Origin: Pelagibacteraceae bacterium AG-337-I02
Lineage (GTDB): Bacteria > Pseudomonadota > Alphaproteobacteria > HIMB59 > GCA-002718135
Length of the DNA stretch: 64,000 nucleotides
Assembly (NCBI GenBank): GCA_003282155.1
Contig: QBZY01000001.1
Span: 82,917-146,916 of the forward strand
Direction of reading: 5' to 3'
Each line of letters begins with the position of its first letter. Position 1 is the stretch's first letter. Made by a program: the position numbers and the translations under genes. The notes under the pieces are model-generated. The model was not told the DNA's origin. It saw only the letters and a list, made by a program, of their open reading frames with translations, and made no database searches. Below, piece by piece: positions 46,560-55,970 of this stretch.

Positions 46560-47300
46560 TTAGTTTAGAATTTTTTGAGCTTCTACTAAATCAATCTTAC
46601 CCTCATAGAAAGATTTGCCTGATATTATTCCTTCAATGTTTTTAAGGTTAATTTTTTTTAGATTTATTAGATCAGAGTAATCTGTTAATCCCCCTGCAAT
46701 AATAATTTTTTTACTGAATTCTTTTATTTGTTTTATTTTTTTTAGAAAATTATTAACAAAATTAAAATTTAAACCTTTTAACATTCCGTCATTTTGAATA
46801 TCTGTAATTACATATCCTTTAATTTTAGAACTGTTATAAATATCAAGAATATCTTGAATATTTTTACCTGAATTTTTGTCCCACCCTTTTATCATTACAT
46901 TATCTTCAAGAATATCTAATGATATATAAACTTTATCATCATACTGATTTGATAAAGCTATAACTTCGTCTGGTTTTTCAACAGACATAGACCCAATAAT
47001 CAAATTATTTATTCCAGCCTCAAAATATTTTTTTGCTAAATCTAAATTTCTAACCCCTCCACCTAATTGTATTGGTATTGAAATTGATTTTCTAATTTTT
47101 TTTATTGTTTCAAAATTAATATTTGATCTTCCAAATGCGGCGTCTAAGTCAATCAGATGTAATTTTTTACAACCAATTTGCTCAAAGTAGATAGCTTGTT
47201 TTTCTGGATCTTTGTTATAAATGACGCTAGAGCTATCTTTACCTTTAGACAATCTAACACATTTGTTATCTTTTAAATCAATGGCTGGTATAATTTGCAC
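46560..47300 (-). CDS. hisA: Phosphoribosylformimino-5-aminoimidazole carboxamide ribotide isomerase
   Basis: Fourth step of histidine synthesis; 246 residues. [14 protein letters not shown] places the catalytic Asp8, [15 protein letters not shown] gives the first phosphate grip, and [12 protein letters not shown] carries the second catalytic aspartate; [12 protein letters not shown] completes the site. It shares a base with the upstream GNAT gene, which is inserted between hisH and hisA. The TrpF-like gene at 10.8 kb makes a bifunctional PriA role unnecessary. Confidence 0.95.
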   Translation of the reverse strand: MQIIPAIDLKDNKCVRLSKGKDSSSVIYNKDPEKQAIYFEQIGCKKLHLIDLDAAFGRSNINFETIKKIRKSISIPIQLGGGVRNLDLAKKYFEAGINNLIIGSMSVEKPDEVIALSNQYDDKVYISLDILEDNVMIKGWDKNSGKNIQDILDIYNSSKIKGYVITDIQNDGMLKGLNFNFVNNFLKKIKQIKEFSKKIIIAGGLTDYSDLINLKKINLKNIEGIISGKSFYEGKIDLVEAQKILN

Positions 47301-47842
47301 TATAGATTTTTATAGTAATAATAACCTTTAATAAAGCCACCGTTAATATAAGCATAATATGGATTTTCACCCCACTTGCTATAATTTTTGCTAGTAAAAA
47401 GCTTAATTGCTGCGTCTTGAGTTTCTCTTACTGCTAATTGTAAGGATTTAATATTGTCTTCTTTTGCAATTTGTTCAGTGTGGTCAATCATTGTTTTAGC
47501 CAAACCATAACCTCTTGCCCATGGAGCAACAAATTGTCTTCTTATTCGTGCAATATTTTTCCTAGACTCAATATTGGGGGCCTCATACGCAAGTTGAAGA
47601 GTTCCAGCTATAACGCCGTTAAGTCTTCCAACAATAAGCTTTATATATTTGTCATTAGTTCTTTTAGTCCAATAATCTATTAGTATATCTCTTGTTGGAA
47701 CTCTTAACCAACCAAAACCTCCTCCAGCCTTGATTGCTTGTTCAGTGATGTTACAAAGATCTGCCAAATCTACTTCTGTGAGCGTTTCAATGTTATCTAC
47801 TGAAATATTAATTTTTTCTTTTATTTGTGTAGTTATGTTCAT
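47300..47842 (-). CDS. GNAT-family acetyltransferase inside the histidine operon
   Basis: Putative N-acetyltransferase of 180 residues. The acetyl-CoA motif A reads RRQFVAPWARGYGLAKTMIDHTE (R/Q-x-x-G-x-G/A form) and motif B is QLAVRETQDAAIKLFTSKNYSKWGENP. The substrate is unknown. It overlaps hisH by 4 bases and hisA by one base, so it is tightly built into the operon, at the place where many alphaproteobacteria carry a different small membrane gene. Histidine-pathway coupling is inferred from position only. Confidence 0.85.
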   Translation of the reverse strand: MNITTQIKEKINISVDNIETLTEVDLADLCNITEQAIKAGGGFGWLRVPTRDILIDYWTKRTNDKYIKLIVGRLNGVIAGTLQLAYEAPNIESRKNIARIRRQFVAPWARGYGLAKTMIDHTEQIAKEDNIKSLQLAVRETQDAAIKLFTSKNYSKWGENPYYAYINGGFIKGYYYYKNL

Positions 47843-48468
47843 ATACTTATAAATTCTTTTAATAAGTTTAATCCCTGGGAGGAACTTTTTTCAGGATGAA
47901 ACTGAACGCCATATATATTTTCTTTTCCAACTATTGAAGCAAAATTTATTCCATACTTAGTTTCCGCCAAAATATTGTCTTTATTAGCACAATCAAAGTA
48001 ATAAGAGTGAACAAAGTAATAATCATTTTTAGATGAGATTAAGTTATTATGTTTCGAATTTGTCAGTTTAACCAAGTTCCACCCCATATGAGGGAGTTTT
48101 AAATTGTCTCCAGGCAATACTTTAATTTTACCATCTATCCAACCTAAGCCTTCATGAACTCCGTTTTCTTCACTCAACTTAGCTAACATTTGCATACCAA
48201 CACATATTCCTAAAAATGGTTTTTTTTTTACTAATGCAAACTCACAAAGCTCGTCTATCAAGCCATCAGTTTTTTTTAAACCATTCATACATGTAGAAAA
48301 GGCTCCCTGACCTGGTAATACAATATGGGTTGAGTTCTTTACATCATTAATTTTTTTTGAAATTAATACATCAACCTCAATATTATTATCTTTTGCTATT
48401 TTAATAAAAGATTTTTGTGCTGACAAAACATTGCCTGAGCCGTAATCGACAATAGTTATCTTTTTCAT
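47839..48468 (-). CDS. hisH: Imidazole glycerol phosphate synthase, glutaminase subunit
   Basis: Class I amidotransferase partner of HisF; 209 residues. VDYGSGNVLSAQKSF at the N-terminus, PGQGAFSTCM (oxyanion strand), GICVGMQML with the nucleophilic cysteine near residue 90, and GVQFHPEKSS with catalytic His-Glu are all present. It follows hisB by 6 bases and overlaps the GNAT gene by 4. Confidence 0.96.
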   Translation of the reverse strand: MKKITIVDYGSGNVLSAQKSFIKIAKDNNIEVDVLISKKINDVKNSTHIVLPGQGAFSTCMNGLKKTDGLIDELCEFALVKKKPFLGICVGMQMLAKLSEENGVHEGLGWIDGKIKVLPGDNLKLPHMGWNLVKLTNSKHNNLISSKNDYYFVHSYYFDCANKDNILAETKYGINFASIVGKENIYGVQFHPEKSSSQGLNLLKEFISI

Positions 48469-48474
48469 TAAAAA

Positions 48475-49062
48475 TTAGAGAGTACCTTTTGATGATGGTA
48501 TGTTATCTCTTCTTCTGTTATCTATTTCGACTGCAAATCTTATACTTTTAGCAAAGGCCTTAAAGCATGATTCAATAATATGATGATTATTTTTTCCATA
48601 CAAGTTTTCAATATGTAAATTACATTTTGATTCGTTTGAAAAGGCTTTAAAAAATTCATGGAATAACTCTGTATCCATTTCGCCAATTTTTTTTAAACCA
48701 AGATTAACATTCCACACAAGCTCTGGCCTTCCACTTAAATCAATAACACATCTTGATAAGCATTCATCCATCGGAACATATGAAAAACCATATCTATTTA
48801 TTCCTTTCTTATCATCTAGTGCTTTGTTTATAGCTAAAGCAATTGCGTAAGCAGTATCTTCAACAGAGTGGTGAAGATCAACATTAGTGTCACCTTCACA
48901 TTTTAAATCTATATCTATTAAACTGTGATGAGATAATAATTCCAGCATATGATCAAAAAATCCAATTTGTGTAGAAATTTTAGATTGACCAATGCCATCT
49001 AAGTTAACTTCACAGCTTATCTTGGTTTCTTTAGTGTTTCTTTCAATCTTACCTTTTCGCAT
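48475..49062 (-). CDS. hisB: Imidazoleglycerol-phosphate dehydratase
   Basis: Manganese enzyme of 195 residues, the stand-alone dehydratase without a phosphatase domain. The paired histidine motifs FFDHMLELLSHHSLID and DLHHSVEDTAYAIALA, plus CLSRCVIDLSGRPELVW and the later ENLYGKNNHHIIESCFKAFA, give the metal-binding sites. It is the first gene of the leftward his operon and is divergent from hslV with an 81-base gap. Confidence 0.96.
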   Translation of the reverse strand: MRKGKIERNTKETKISCEVNLDGIGQSKISTQIGFFDHMLELLSHHSLIDIDLKCEGDTNVDLHHSVEDTAYAIALAINKALDDKKGINRYGFSYVPMDECLSRCVIDLSGRPELVWNVNLGLKKIGEMDTELFHEFFKAFSNESKCNLHIENLYGKNNHHIIESCFKAFAKSIRFAVEIDNRRRDNIPSSKGTL

Positions 49063-49106
49063 TTTTGCCTAATATCAGTGAAATCTGATTTATTCTAGGT
49101 AAATTA

Positions 49107-49134
49107 CTTGATAAAAATAATTAAATAGCCATCT
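49107..49134 (+). promoter_or_regulatory. Possible RpoH-type promoter of hslV
   Basis: CTTGAT (49107-49112) and CCATCT (49129-49134) are spaced like a heat-shock promoter. The predicted start of transcription would be only a few bases before the hslV ATG (49144), implying a very short or absent leader. The match is weaker than for hsp20. Confidence 0.35.
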
Positions 49135-49143
49135 TATGAATGA

Positions 49144-49692
49144 ATGAAAAAAAATATTATTAAATCCACAACAATCGTAGGAATTAGAAAAGACAAACTT
49201 GTTGTAATTGCGGGTGATGGTCAGGCTAGTCTTGGTAATACCGTGATGAAATCAAATGTTAAAAAAATTAGAAGACTTGGTGCTGATGAAACAGTTATAT
49301 CTGGTTTTGCGGGATCTACAGCAGATGCGTTCGCTTTATTTGAAAGATTAGAGGGAAAGTTAGATCAATATAAGAACCAACTTAAAAGAGCGTGTGTAGA
49401 ATTAGCTAAAGATTGGAGAACAGATAGATATCTAAGAAGATTGGAAGCGATGATGATCGTAGCTGATAAAGATGTAAGTTTGTTGTTATCAGGTACTGGT
49501 GATGTAATTGAATCTGATGATGGAATACTTGCAATAGGTTCTGGAGGTCCATACGCAAATAGTGCTGCTAAAGCATTGATGAAAAACACTAAAATGAATG
49601 CAAAAGAAATTGCTTTAGAATCTCTTAACATAGCTGCAGATATTTGTATTTATACAAACCATAATATTATTTCAGAAACTATTGAGCTGTAG
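49144..49692 (+). CDS. hslV: HslV protease subunit
   Basis: Proteolytic chamber of the HslUV (ClpYQ) ATP-dependent protease; 182 residues. [24 protein letters not shown]: cleavage before T9 would expose the threonine nucleophile. [24 protein letters not shown] follows in family order. The stop overlaps the upstream alternative start of hslU, and the real hslU ATG is one base further on. Divergent hisB lies 81 bases away. Confidence 0.97.
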   Translation: MKKNIIKSTTIVGIRKDKLVVIAGDGQASLGNTVMKSNVKKIRRLGADETVISGFAGSTADAFALFERLEGKLDQYKNQLKRACVELAKDWRTDRYLRRLEAMMIVADKDVSLLLSGTGDVIESDDGILAIGSGGPYANSAAKALMKNTKMNAKEIALESLNIAADICIYTNHNIISETIEL

Positions 49693-49693
49693 A

Positions 49694-51007
49694 ATGGAAT
49701 CCAGTTTTAGCCCAAGGGAAATTGTTTCTGAATTAGATAAATTTATCATTGGTCAGAATAAAGCAAAAAAGGCCGTTGCAGTTGCCTTAAGAAATAGATG
49801 GAGAAGAAAACAACTTGATGATTCTTTAAAAGAGGAAATTGTACCAAAAAATATTTTAATGGTTGGTCCAACAGGTTGCGGCAAAACAGAAATATCTAGA
49901 AGGCTTGCTAAGTTAGCAAACGCACCTTTTGTAAAAGTTGAAGCGACTAAGTTTACAGAAGTTGGATATGTTGGAAGAGATGTTGAGCAAATAATAAGAG
50001 ATCTGGTTGAAATAAGTATAACAAAAACAAAAATTCAAATGGGTCAAGAGGTGAAGGCAAAAGCAGAAAAAAATGCAGAAGAAAGAATTTTAGATGTTTT
50101 AGTTTCTAAAAGTTCAACACCAGCTACTCGAGATAATTTTAGGAAAAAACTAAGATCAGGTGAACTAAATGATAATGAGGTTGAAATTCCAGTTTCAGCT
50201 AATGCAAATTTAAGTTTACCAACTATGGATATACCTGGAATGCCTGGTTCTCAAATGGGCATGATTAATTTAGGTGATGTATTTGGAAAAGGTTTTGGCA
50301 ATCAAAAGAAAATGAAAAAAATGAGTGTTAAAGATTCGCATGCTTATTTATTAAACGAAGAAACTGACAAGCTTCTAGATAAAGATAAAATAAACTCAAG
50401 AGCATTGGATGATGTAGAGCAAAATGGTATCGTTTTTATAGATGAAATAGATAAAATTACTTCTAGAGCTGATAGAAGTGGTGCAGATGTTTCAAGAGAA
50501 GGTGTTCAAAGAGATTTATTACCACTTATTGAGGGAACCGCGGTTACTACAAAATATGGTGTTGTAAAAACAGATTATGTTTTGTTCATTGCCTCTGGGG
50601 CATTTCACTTATCAAAACCATCAGACATGCTCCCTGAGCTCCAAGGTAGATTACCAATTAGAGTCGAGCTTGATAGTCTTAGTAAAAAAGATTTTAAACT
50701 TATTCTTACTGAAACACAAAATAGTTTGATTAAGCAGTATCAAGGACTTCTTGGTACAGAGAAAGTTGATTTGAAGTTTGAAGAAGATGGAATTGATACA
50801 ATCGCTTCTTTATCTACAGAGATAAATCAGAACGTAGAAAATATAGGTGCCAGAAGGCTCCATACTGTAATGGAAAAACTACTTGAAGAGGTTAGTTATA
50901 CAGCCTCAGATATAGGCCCAACAGAAATAATCATTAACAAGCAATACGTTGAAAACAGCTTAGGAGAACTTATTAAAAGTCAGGACTTATCAAAGTTTAT
51001 ACTGTAA
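49694..51007 (+). CDS. hslU: HslU unfoldase subunit
   Basis: AAA+ ATPase that unfolds substrates for HslV; 437 residues from the ATG at 49694 ([15 protein letters not shown]). A TTG four codons earlier is in frame but overlaps hsl[23 protein letters not shown], Walker [10 protein letters not shown] and Walker [10 protein letters not shown] are intact. [15 protein letters not shown] and the C-terminus SKFIL, which inserts into HslV, are conserved. The I domain (about 110-240) is the usual length. Confidence 0.97.
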   Translation: MESSFSPREIVSELDKFIIGQNKAKKAVAVALRNRWRRKQLDDSLKEEIVPKNILMVGPTGCGKTEISRRLAKLANAPFVKVEATKFTEVGYVGRDVEQIIRDLVEISITKTKIQMGQEVKAKAEKNAEERILDVLVSKSSTPATRDNFRKKLRSGELNDNEVEIPVSANANLSLPTMDIPGMPGSQMGMINLGDVFGKGFGNQKKMKKMSVKDSHAYLLNEETDKLLDKDKINSRALDDVEQNGIVFIDEIDKITSRADRSGADVSREGVQRDLLPLIEGTAVTTKYGVVKTDYVLFIASGAFHLSKPSDMLPELQGRLPIRVELDSLSKKDFKLILTETQNSLIKQYQGLLGTEKVDLKFEEDGIDTIASLSTEINQNVENIGARRLHTVMEKLLEEVSYTASDIGPTEIIINKQYVENSLGELIKSQDLSKFIL

Positions 51008-51036
51008 AACTCATTTAATTTTTTAAGAATTATAAA

Positions 51037-52371
51037 ATGAGTCTTTTTAAAAAAATAAGAATTGAACTGCTTGTTCTTTTAATGGTATCTTTAAATGTTT
51101 TCATTTCATTTAATTTAGATTTAGGACTGTATAATTATTTTAAAGATTTTAATAAAAGTATTAATAGTGTTTATTTAAAAGAATTTTTTGTAGAAATAAC
51201 AAGGTTAGGGAGCTCGTCTTGGTATTTTGCGATTTCTGTTATTGGATTTGGTATTGTTTATTTAAACAATAGATTAGAATTTATAAAAAATGAGGAACAA
51301 AAAAATATAAGTAATTATTTTATATCATCTTTTTTTTATATTTTGGTAGTTGGAATTGTAACACAGGTTTTGAAGCATATTGTTGGTAGACCAAGACCCA
51401 ATCACGCAAATTTTGAGGACTCTTTTGGTTTTAATTTTTTTACTTTCGACTCAAATTTTCATTCATTTCCTTCAGGCCATTCCTCAACCATATTCATAGT
51501 TTGTTTTATTCTTGTTGCCACTTTTCCAAAACTAAAATATTTTTTTTATTTTTTAGCATCTATTATTGCTTTGAGCAGAGTCGTTGTTGGTGCTCACTTT
51601 TTTACTGATATTGTTGCTGGTGCTATATTGGCACTTATATCTTTTAAAATTATAAATACAATCTTAGAGAAGAAATACGCCCAATATAAATTTTCAAATT
51701 TATTGTCTAAAAAAAATTCAGAAATTTATAGTTATGTAATTTTTCTGGCAATTAGTTGTGTATTTATTACTTCAGGTCCATCTATAGATTTGTACATTTC
51801 AGGTTTATTTTATTATGGAACTTCACAGTTTGCTTTACAAAGTTTAGATTTAACCTCGATATTGTTTCGAGATATTTTATTACCACTAATACTTATTTAT
51901 ATATTAATTTTACCAATAATTGGACGTTTCACTAAAATTGATAAATTTTTTTTTAGTTATAGATTTTCTATCAACGAAATAATGTTGTTATGGGGTTCTC
52001 AAATTATTGGAGTGTTAATTTTTGTAAACCTAATACTTAAAAATTCATGGGGCAGGGCTAGACCAAATGATATTTTACAATTTGGTGGAAAAGAAACTTT
52101 TTCACCATGGTTTGAAATAAGCAAAGCTTGCGAAACAAATTGCTCTTTTGTTTCAGGCGATGCTTCTGTTGGGTTTTCAATTATAATTCTATATTTAATT
52201 ACTAAAAAAATAATTTTTCTCTATGCAAGCGCTGTTGCTGGTTTAGTACTAGGTTTAATTAGAATAATGGCTGGTGGTCATTTCTTAAGTGATATTTTTT
52301 TTGCTGGTTTTTTAATTGTAATTTTAAATATAATTTTATTTAAATTATATAAAAAATATTATGCTAAATAA
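51037..52371 (+). CDS. Tandem PAP2-family phosphatase (two fused domains)
   Basis: Membrane protein of 444 residues containing two PAP2 lipid-phosphatase domains. The first (about 1-215) has KHIVGRPRP, PSGHSS and SRVVVGAHFFTD, the complete phosphatase triad. The second (about 230-440) has KNSWGRARP, VSGDASV and RIMAGGHFLSD; the middle motif has aspartate where the usual histidine stands. Candidate substrates are lipid A, undecaprenyl diphosphate or phosphatidyl phosphates. It overlaps the following ArnT-like gene by 11 bases, suggesting a shared role in envelope lipid modification. Whether both domains are active is unclear. Confidence 0.85.
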   Translation: MSLFKKIRIELLVLLMVSLNVFISFNLDLGLYNYFKDFNKSINSVYLKEFFVEITRLGSSSWYFAISVIGFGIVYLNNRLEFIKNEEQKNISNYFISSFFYILVVGIVTQVLKHIVGRPRPNHANFEDSFGFNFFTFDSNFHSFPSGHSSTIFIVCFILVATFPKLKYFFYFLASIIALSRVVVGAHFFTDIVAGAILALISFKIINTILEKKYAQYKFSNLLSKKNSEIYSYVIFLAISCVFITSGPSIDLYISGLFYYGTSQFALQSLDLTSILFRDILLPLILIYILILPIIGRFTKIDKFFFSYRFSINEIMLLWGSQIIGVLIFVNLILKNSWGRARPNDILQFGGKETFSPWFEISKACETNCSFVSGDASVGFSIIILYLITKKIIFLYASAVAGLVLGLIRIMAGGHFLSDIFFAGFLIVILNIILFKLYKKYYAK

Positions 52372-53746
52372 AATTTTACTGCCATCATTTGTTGTTTTAC
52401 TTTTATTAAAAATAAGTGCTTTAAATTTTACTACTTTTAATTTGTTTGGCGATGAAGCACAGTATTGGTTATGGTCAAAAGATATTGACTTTGGTTATTA
52501 TTCGAAGCCTCCTTTTTTGTCCTGGATAATAAGAGTTTATACTGAAATATTAGGTAGTAGTTTTGTTTCATTAAAACTTCTGCCATCATTTGTCTATTTA
52601 TTGATAGCCTGGAGTGTTTATAATCTTTTATTTAACTCAGGACTAAATAAAAAAGATTCATTTGCGGGTTGTTTAATTTTTTTATTTATACCCGCTGTTT
52701 CTTTTTCATCTTTTATAATTAGTACTGATCTTTTTTTATTATTATTTTGGACACTTTCACTTAATGAATTAATTAAGATCAATAGAGAACAAAGTTTAAA
52801 AAATTTTATATTATTAGGTATTTTTCTGGGGCTAAGTTTTTTGTCAAAATACGCAACTATATATTTTATAATTTGTTTATTGGTTTTAATTTTATTTGAT
52901 AAAAGATTTAGAAAAATTTTTTTTGATAATTTATTAGGTTTTAGTCTTACTTTTTTATGTGTATTTATAATTGTTGTACCAAATATTATTTGGAATTTTA
53001 ACAATGACTGGATAACACTAAAGCATACTACGGATAATGCGAATTTTGGAAATATTGAAATAGATCTCATTAGGGGTTTAGAATTTTTGTTAGTTCAAAT
53101 TATAATGTTAGGTCCATTTATAGTTTTAGGTGGGTTATTTGGATTTAATAAACGTAACTATATTCAAAAAATTTTTCTAATATTTTCTATGCCTATAATT
53201 TTAATTGTTTTTGTAGAAGCTATTATTGTCAGAGCTAATGCAAATTGGGCTGCTCCAGCTTTAATTTCTTTGTTTGCTCTTTTATATATTAGAATTAATA
53301 ATTCTTTTTTAAAAATGGCTAATTACATATTTAATTTTATTTTCTGCTTTATTCTTTTTGTAATGATTGGAATGAGCTATCCGTCAAAAATTTTTAACCG
53401 AATAAGCGGTATAAATGATTATGCTTTAAAAATTTACAGTAGTTCTTCAGATGGTGTCGTAAAAAATATAGTAGTTTCAGATCGGCTATTATTTTCAAGC
53501 CTTAATTTTGAATTAAGAGATAAGGATATTAATTTCTATATGCCGCATAAAGAAGGGGATGAAATAACAAACCACTTTAAAATAGTGTCTCCTCTTAGTA
53601 GAAATATAAATAAAAACTTTACTTTAATTGGGAGCCCCTCAGATATAAATTATTTAGAGAATGAATATATGGTGCTAAAAATAAATTCACCTGATCAGAA
53701 ATTTATAAAAAGAAAACTTGATGTTTACGAGGTTATCTTTGAATAA
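52361..53746 (+). CDS. ArnT/PMT-like membrane glycosyltransferase
   Basis: Polytopic glycosyltransferase of 461 residues, GT39/GT83 type, using a polyprenyl-phosphate sugar donor. After the first helix comes FGDEAQYWLWSKDIDFGYYS, the D-E-x-x-Y-W motif of ArnT/PMT enzymes, then KPPFLSWIIR. Roughly ten or more hydrophobic segments follow, with a soluble C-terminal domain of about 100 residues (from near 355). It overlaps the PAP2 gene by 11 bases and the DUF3108 gene by about 26. Together they suggest sugar transfer to lipid A or another envelope lipid; the acceptor is not known. Confidence 0.86.
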   Translation: MLNKILLPSFVVLLLLKISALNFTTFNLFGDEAQYWLWSKDIDFGYYSKPPFLSWIIRVYTEILGSSFVSLKLLPSFVYLLIAWSVYNLLFNSGLNKKDSFAGCLIFLFIPAVSFSSFIISTDLFLLLFWTLSLNELIKINREQSLKNFILLGIFLGLSFLSKYATIYFIICLLVLILFDKRFRKIFFDNLLGFSLTFLCVFIIVVPNIIWNFNNDWITLKHTTDNANFGNIEIDLIRGLEFLLVQIIMLGPFIVLGGLFGFNKRNYIQKIFLIFSMPIILIVFVEAIIVRANANWAAPALISLFALLYIRINNSFLKMANYIFNFIFCFILFVMIGMSYPSKIFNRISGINDYALKIYSSSSDGVVKNIVVSDRLLFSSLNFELRDKDINFYMPHKEGDEITNHFKIVSPLSRNINKNFTLIGSPSDINYLENEYMVLKINSPDQKFIKRKLDVYEVIFE

Positions 53747-54392
53747 ATTTCTATTTTTTTTTATTATATTTGTAATTAATACTTCGTGTGCAAATAATTT
53801 TAGTGCAGAATATAAGGTCAGCACAACAGGAATTAAAATTGGTAATTTTAGTTGGTCATTAAATATTAATGATAATATCTATCAAACAGAAATTAATTTA
53901 AAAAATTCTGGCATTTTTTCACCCTTATATAAATTTGAAGGAAGCTATCTTTCAATTGGGGTTATTGAAAACGGTATATTTAAGACTCAGAATTATAAAC
54001 AATTTTGGAAAACGAATAAGAAAACAAAAATAGTTAAAATGTCTTTTGATGATTATTTAATTGAATTAAAACAAGAACCAATAGAAGAAGAAATAGCTAG
54101 AGTAAACCTAAAAAACTTATATTTTTATTTTGACCCAATCACCTCTTTTATCAATATTTTAAATGGGGAAGATGAGGCAAAAACTATTGATGGAAGAAGA
54201 ATTTATAAATTAAAAAAAAATGAAGTTGAGAATGGAAATATAATTTTAATAATTGAAGACTACACAAATATTTGGGCTGATCATAAAAGAAATGATTTAA
54301 AAAAAATTGAATTTTTTATTGAAAAAGATTTTCTTCCATATGAAATTCTTATTCATTTTAAAGAAAGAATCTTTAAGCTAGAAAGAATTTAA
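53721..54392 (+). CDS. DUF3108 family exported protein
   Basis: Predicted secreted protein of about 223 residues. A hydrophobic segment (FLFFFIIFVINTSCANN) precedes FSAEYKVSTTGIKIGNFSWSL, the DUF3108 opening. It could be a signal peptide or, less likely, a lipobox ending in TSC. A TTG at 53739 is an alternative start, which would give a better-balanced signal peptide and a short overlap with the preceding gene. Function is unknown; the family is common in proteobacterial envelopes. It converges on the Smr gene with a 4-base overlap. Confidence 0.8.
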   Translation: MFTRLSLNKFLFFFIIFVINTSCANNFSAEYKVSTTGIKIGNFSWSLNINDNIYQTEINLKNSGIFSPLYKFEGSYLSIGVIENGIFKTQNYKQFWKTNKKTKIVKMSFDDYLIELKQEPIEEEIARVNLKNLYFYFDPITSFINILNGEDEAKTIDGRRIYKLKKNEVENGNIILIIEDYTNIWADHKRNDLKKIEFFIEKDFLPYEILIHFKERIFKLERI

Positions 54393-54928
54393 AGTTTTCT
54401 TTTTCTTAAATAAACAAAAAGAGCTCCGTCCCCCCCATGTTCAAAACCTGCGTCTTGATATGTTAAGATATATTTCTTAAGATCGTCTTCGTTTATCCAG
54501 TTTATTATTGAGTTTTTAATCTTTCCATAGAAAAGTTTGGGGTTTGCATCTTGCTTATTTTCAGTTTTTTTATGAACTCCCTTTCCAGTAATTATAAGCA
54601 AGCATCTTTTGTTCTTGTTATAATTTTTTTTAACTTCAATTATAAATTTTTCATATGCTTCGACTAAACCGTATCCATGAAGATCAATTCTTCTATCTAT
54701 ATTAATTTTTCCCCTCTTAAGCTCCTTGTTAAACTCACCAAAGGTTAAATTAAATTCTGAACTACTAACTTTGTGTTCGGTTATTATTTGTTTAATGGTA
54801 TTTTTAGTGTTAGCTTTTTTATCTAATTTTATATTTTTTTTATTGATTGTTTTTTTTTTAATTGTTGAAGTATCTTTTTTAAAAGGCTTTACTCCTTTCA
54901 TTTTTTTTAAAAAAAAATCTTCTTCCAT
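54389..54928 (-). CDS. Smr-domain protein
   Basis: Protein of 179 residues with a C-terminal Smr domain (about 78-175): DLHGYGLVEAYEKFI and ITGKGVHKK followed by HGGDGALFVYLRKR. It has a lysine-rich N-terminal extension of about 60 residues. Smr domains nick DNA or RNA or act in ribosome rescue; the role here is not assigned. In many alphaproteobacteria this gene follows tim44 and mltA; here it follows tim44 and a lysozyme gene, starting one base into the lysozyme gene's end. Confidence 0.88.
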   Translation of the reverse strand: MEEDFFLKKMKGVKPFKKDTSTIKKKTINKKNIKLDKKANTKNTIKQIITEHKVSSSEFNLTFGEFNKELKRGKINIDRRIDLHGYGLVEAYEKFIIEVKKNYNKNKRCLLIITGKGVHKKTENKQDANPKLFYGKIKNSIINWINEDDLKKYILTYQDAGFEHGGDGALFVYLRKRKL

Positions 54929-55356
54929 TATTTTCTAGTGTAGTTTTTAATCAAATTTTTTACTCTTTCAGGGGTTTGTAAATACCACAAGCTGTCTAGC
55001 ATCTCTAGTGATGCCATAAATTTTTGTTTTTTATTTAGAAAATAAAGCATTTTTTTAAACTTAGAGACACCCTTCTCTCCAAGCTGAAACAGCATTTCTA
55101 TTAATAATTCTTTTTCTGAAGTTGTGTGCTGTTTCTGAAAAAAATTTTCTTTGTATTGATTGTGTGCCTTTTTAAAATCTATTTCAAACACTTTTTCAAA
55201 ATGGTTTTTTTTGTATTTCTTTATATGATAATTATTCTCATTTTTTGTGATGAGGTGCCCATAACCAATTGTATATAATCCTAATTGATCTTTATAAGGT
55301 TTATGTGAATAACCTTCGTTTTTTTTAATCCGATATTTAAGTTTTTTAAAAGACAA
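54928..55356 (-). CDS. Phage-type lysozyme (GH24 muramidase)
   Basis: Peptidoglycan muramidase of 142 residues, close to phage endolysin length. The catalytic triad spacing matches T4 lysozyme exactly: E14, D23 and T29 in NEGYSHKPYKDQLGLYTIGYGH. No signal peptide or anchor is visible, so export would need another route, or the enzyme acts on lysis. No holin, spanin or other phage gene is nearby. It occupies the position where alphaproteobacteria usually have the lytic transglycosylase gene mltA, between tim44 and smr. It lies 3 bases after the Tim44-like gene and is probably co-transcribed with it. Confidence 0.85.
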   Translation of the reverse strand: MSFKKLKYRIKKNEGYSHKPYKDQLGLYTIGYGHLITKNENNYHIKKYKKNHFEKVFEIDFKKAHNQYKENFFQKQHTTSEKELLIEMLFQLGEKGVSKFKKMLYFLNKKQKFMASLEMLDSLWYLQTPERVKNLIKNYTRK

Positions 55357-55359
55357 ATA

Positions 55360-55941
55360 TTAAGTTTGGGTTAATATCCATATAGGGCTCGAAGAGTTTA
55401 CAGGTTTTTCAAAAGTCCAAGTGTCTTTATTTTTAACTATAGAACCCTCATCATTGTTTAACATCTGTTCACTAATAAAATTGACCGATATTGATATTGT
55501 GTTGTTTTCTACTTTTGCATCTGAAATACCTTCTACAATAAGTGAATAAAATTGAGATTCTGGATTGTTTGTTTTTTCATCAATTGCTTTTTCAAAAGCA
55601 GAATAAACATCCTTAGACACAAGATTTTTAAGTGTTTTCTTATCTCCGTTGTTAAAAGATGAAATTATAATTTCAAATGCTTTCTTGGCACCATCAAGGA
55701 ACTCTCTGTGGTTAAAATTATTTATTTTTTTATATACAACTTCAAGCTTTGTCTCATTGTCCATTAGTGCTGGTATTTTTTGAACATCTTCTTGTTTTTT
55801 GGTTTCTTGAGGTTTTGGATCTGAAATATTTTTTTGAAATCCTGTTCTTTTCCCAAGAACACTTCTTAATCTATAAATAATAAATCCAGCAATAGCTGCA
55901 AAAATTAAAATATCAAAAAACTGAAGATCGCCGTAAATCAT
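55360..55941 (-). CDS. Tim44-like domain protein
   Basis: Membrane-anchored protein of 193 residues. One N-terminal helix (about residues 9-22, DILIFAAIAGFIIYRL), a charged linker, and a Tim44-like domain (from about 75: FLDGAKKAFEIIISSFNNGDKKTLKNLVSKDVYSAF) make the typical layout. Related bacterial proteins (TimA) have an NTF2-like fold, and their role in the envelope is only partly known. It lies upstream of the lysozyme and Smr genes, conserved alphaproteobacterial order. Confidence 0.88.
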   Translation of the reverse strand: MIYGDLQFFDILIFAAIAGFIIYRLRSVLGKRTGFQKNISDPKPQETKKQEDVQKIPALMDNETKLEVVYKKINNFNHREFLDGAKKAFEIIISSFNNGDKKTLKNLVSKDVYSAFEKAIDEKTNNPESQFYSLIVEGISDAKVENNTISISVNFISEQMLNNDEGSIVKNKDTWTFEKPVNSSSPIWILTQT

Positions 55942-55970
55942 CTAATTTTATATAATAACTTTTTTAAATA

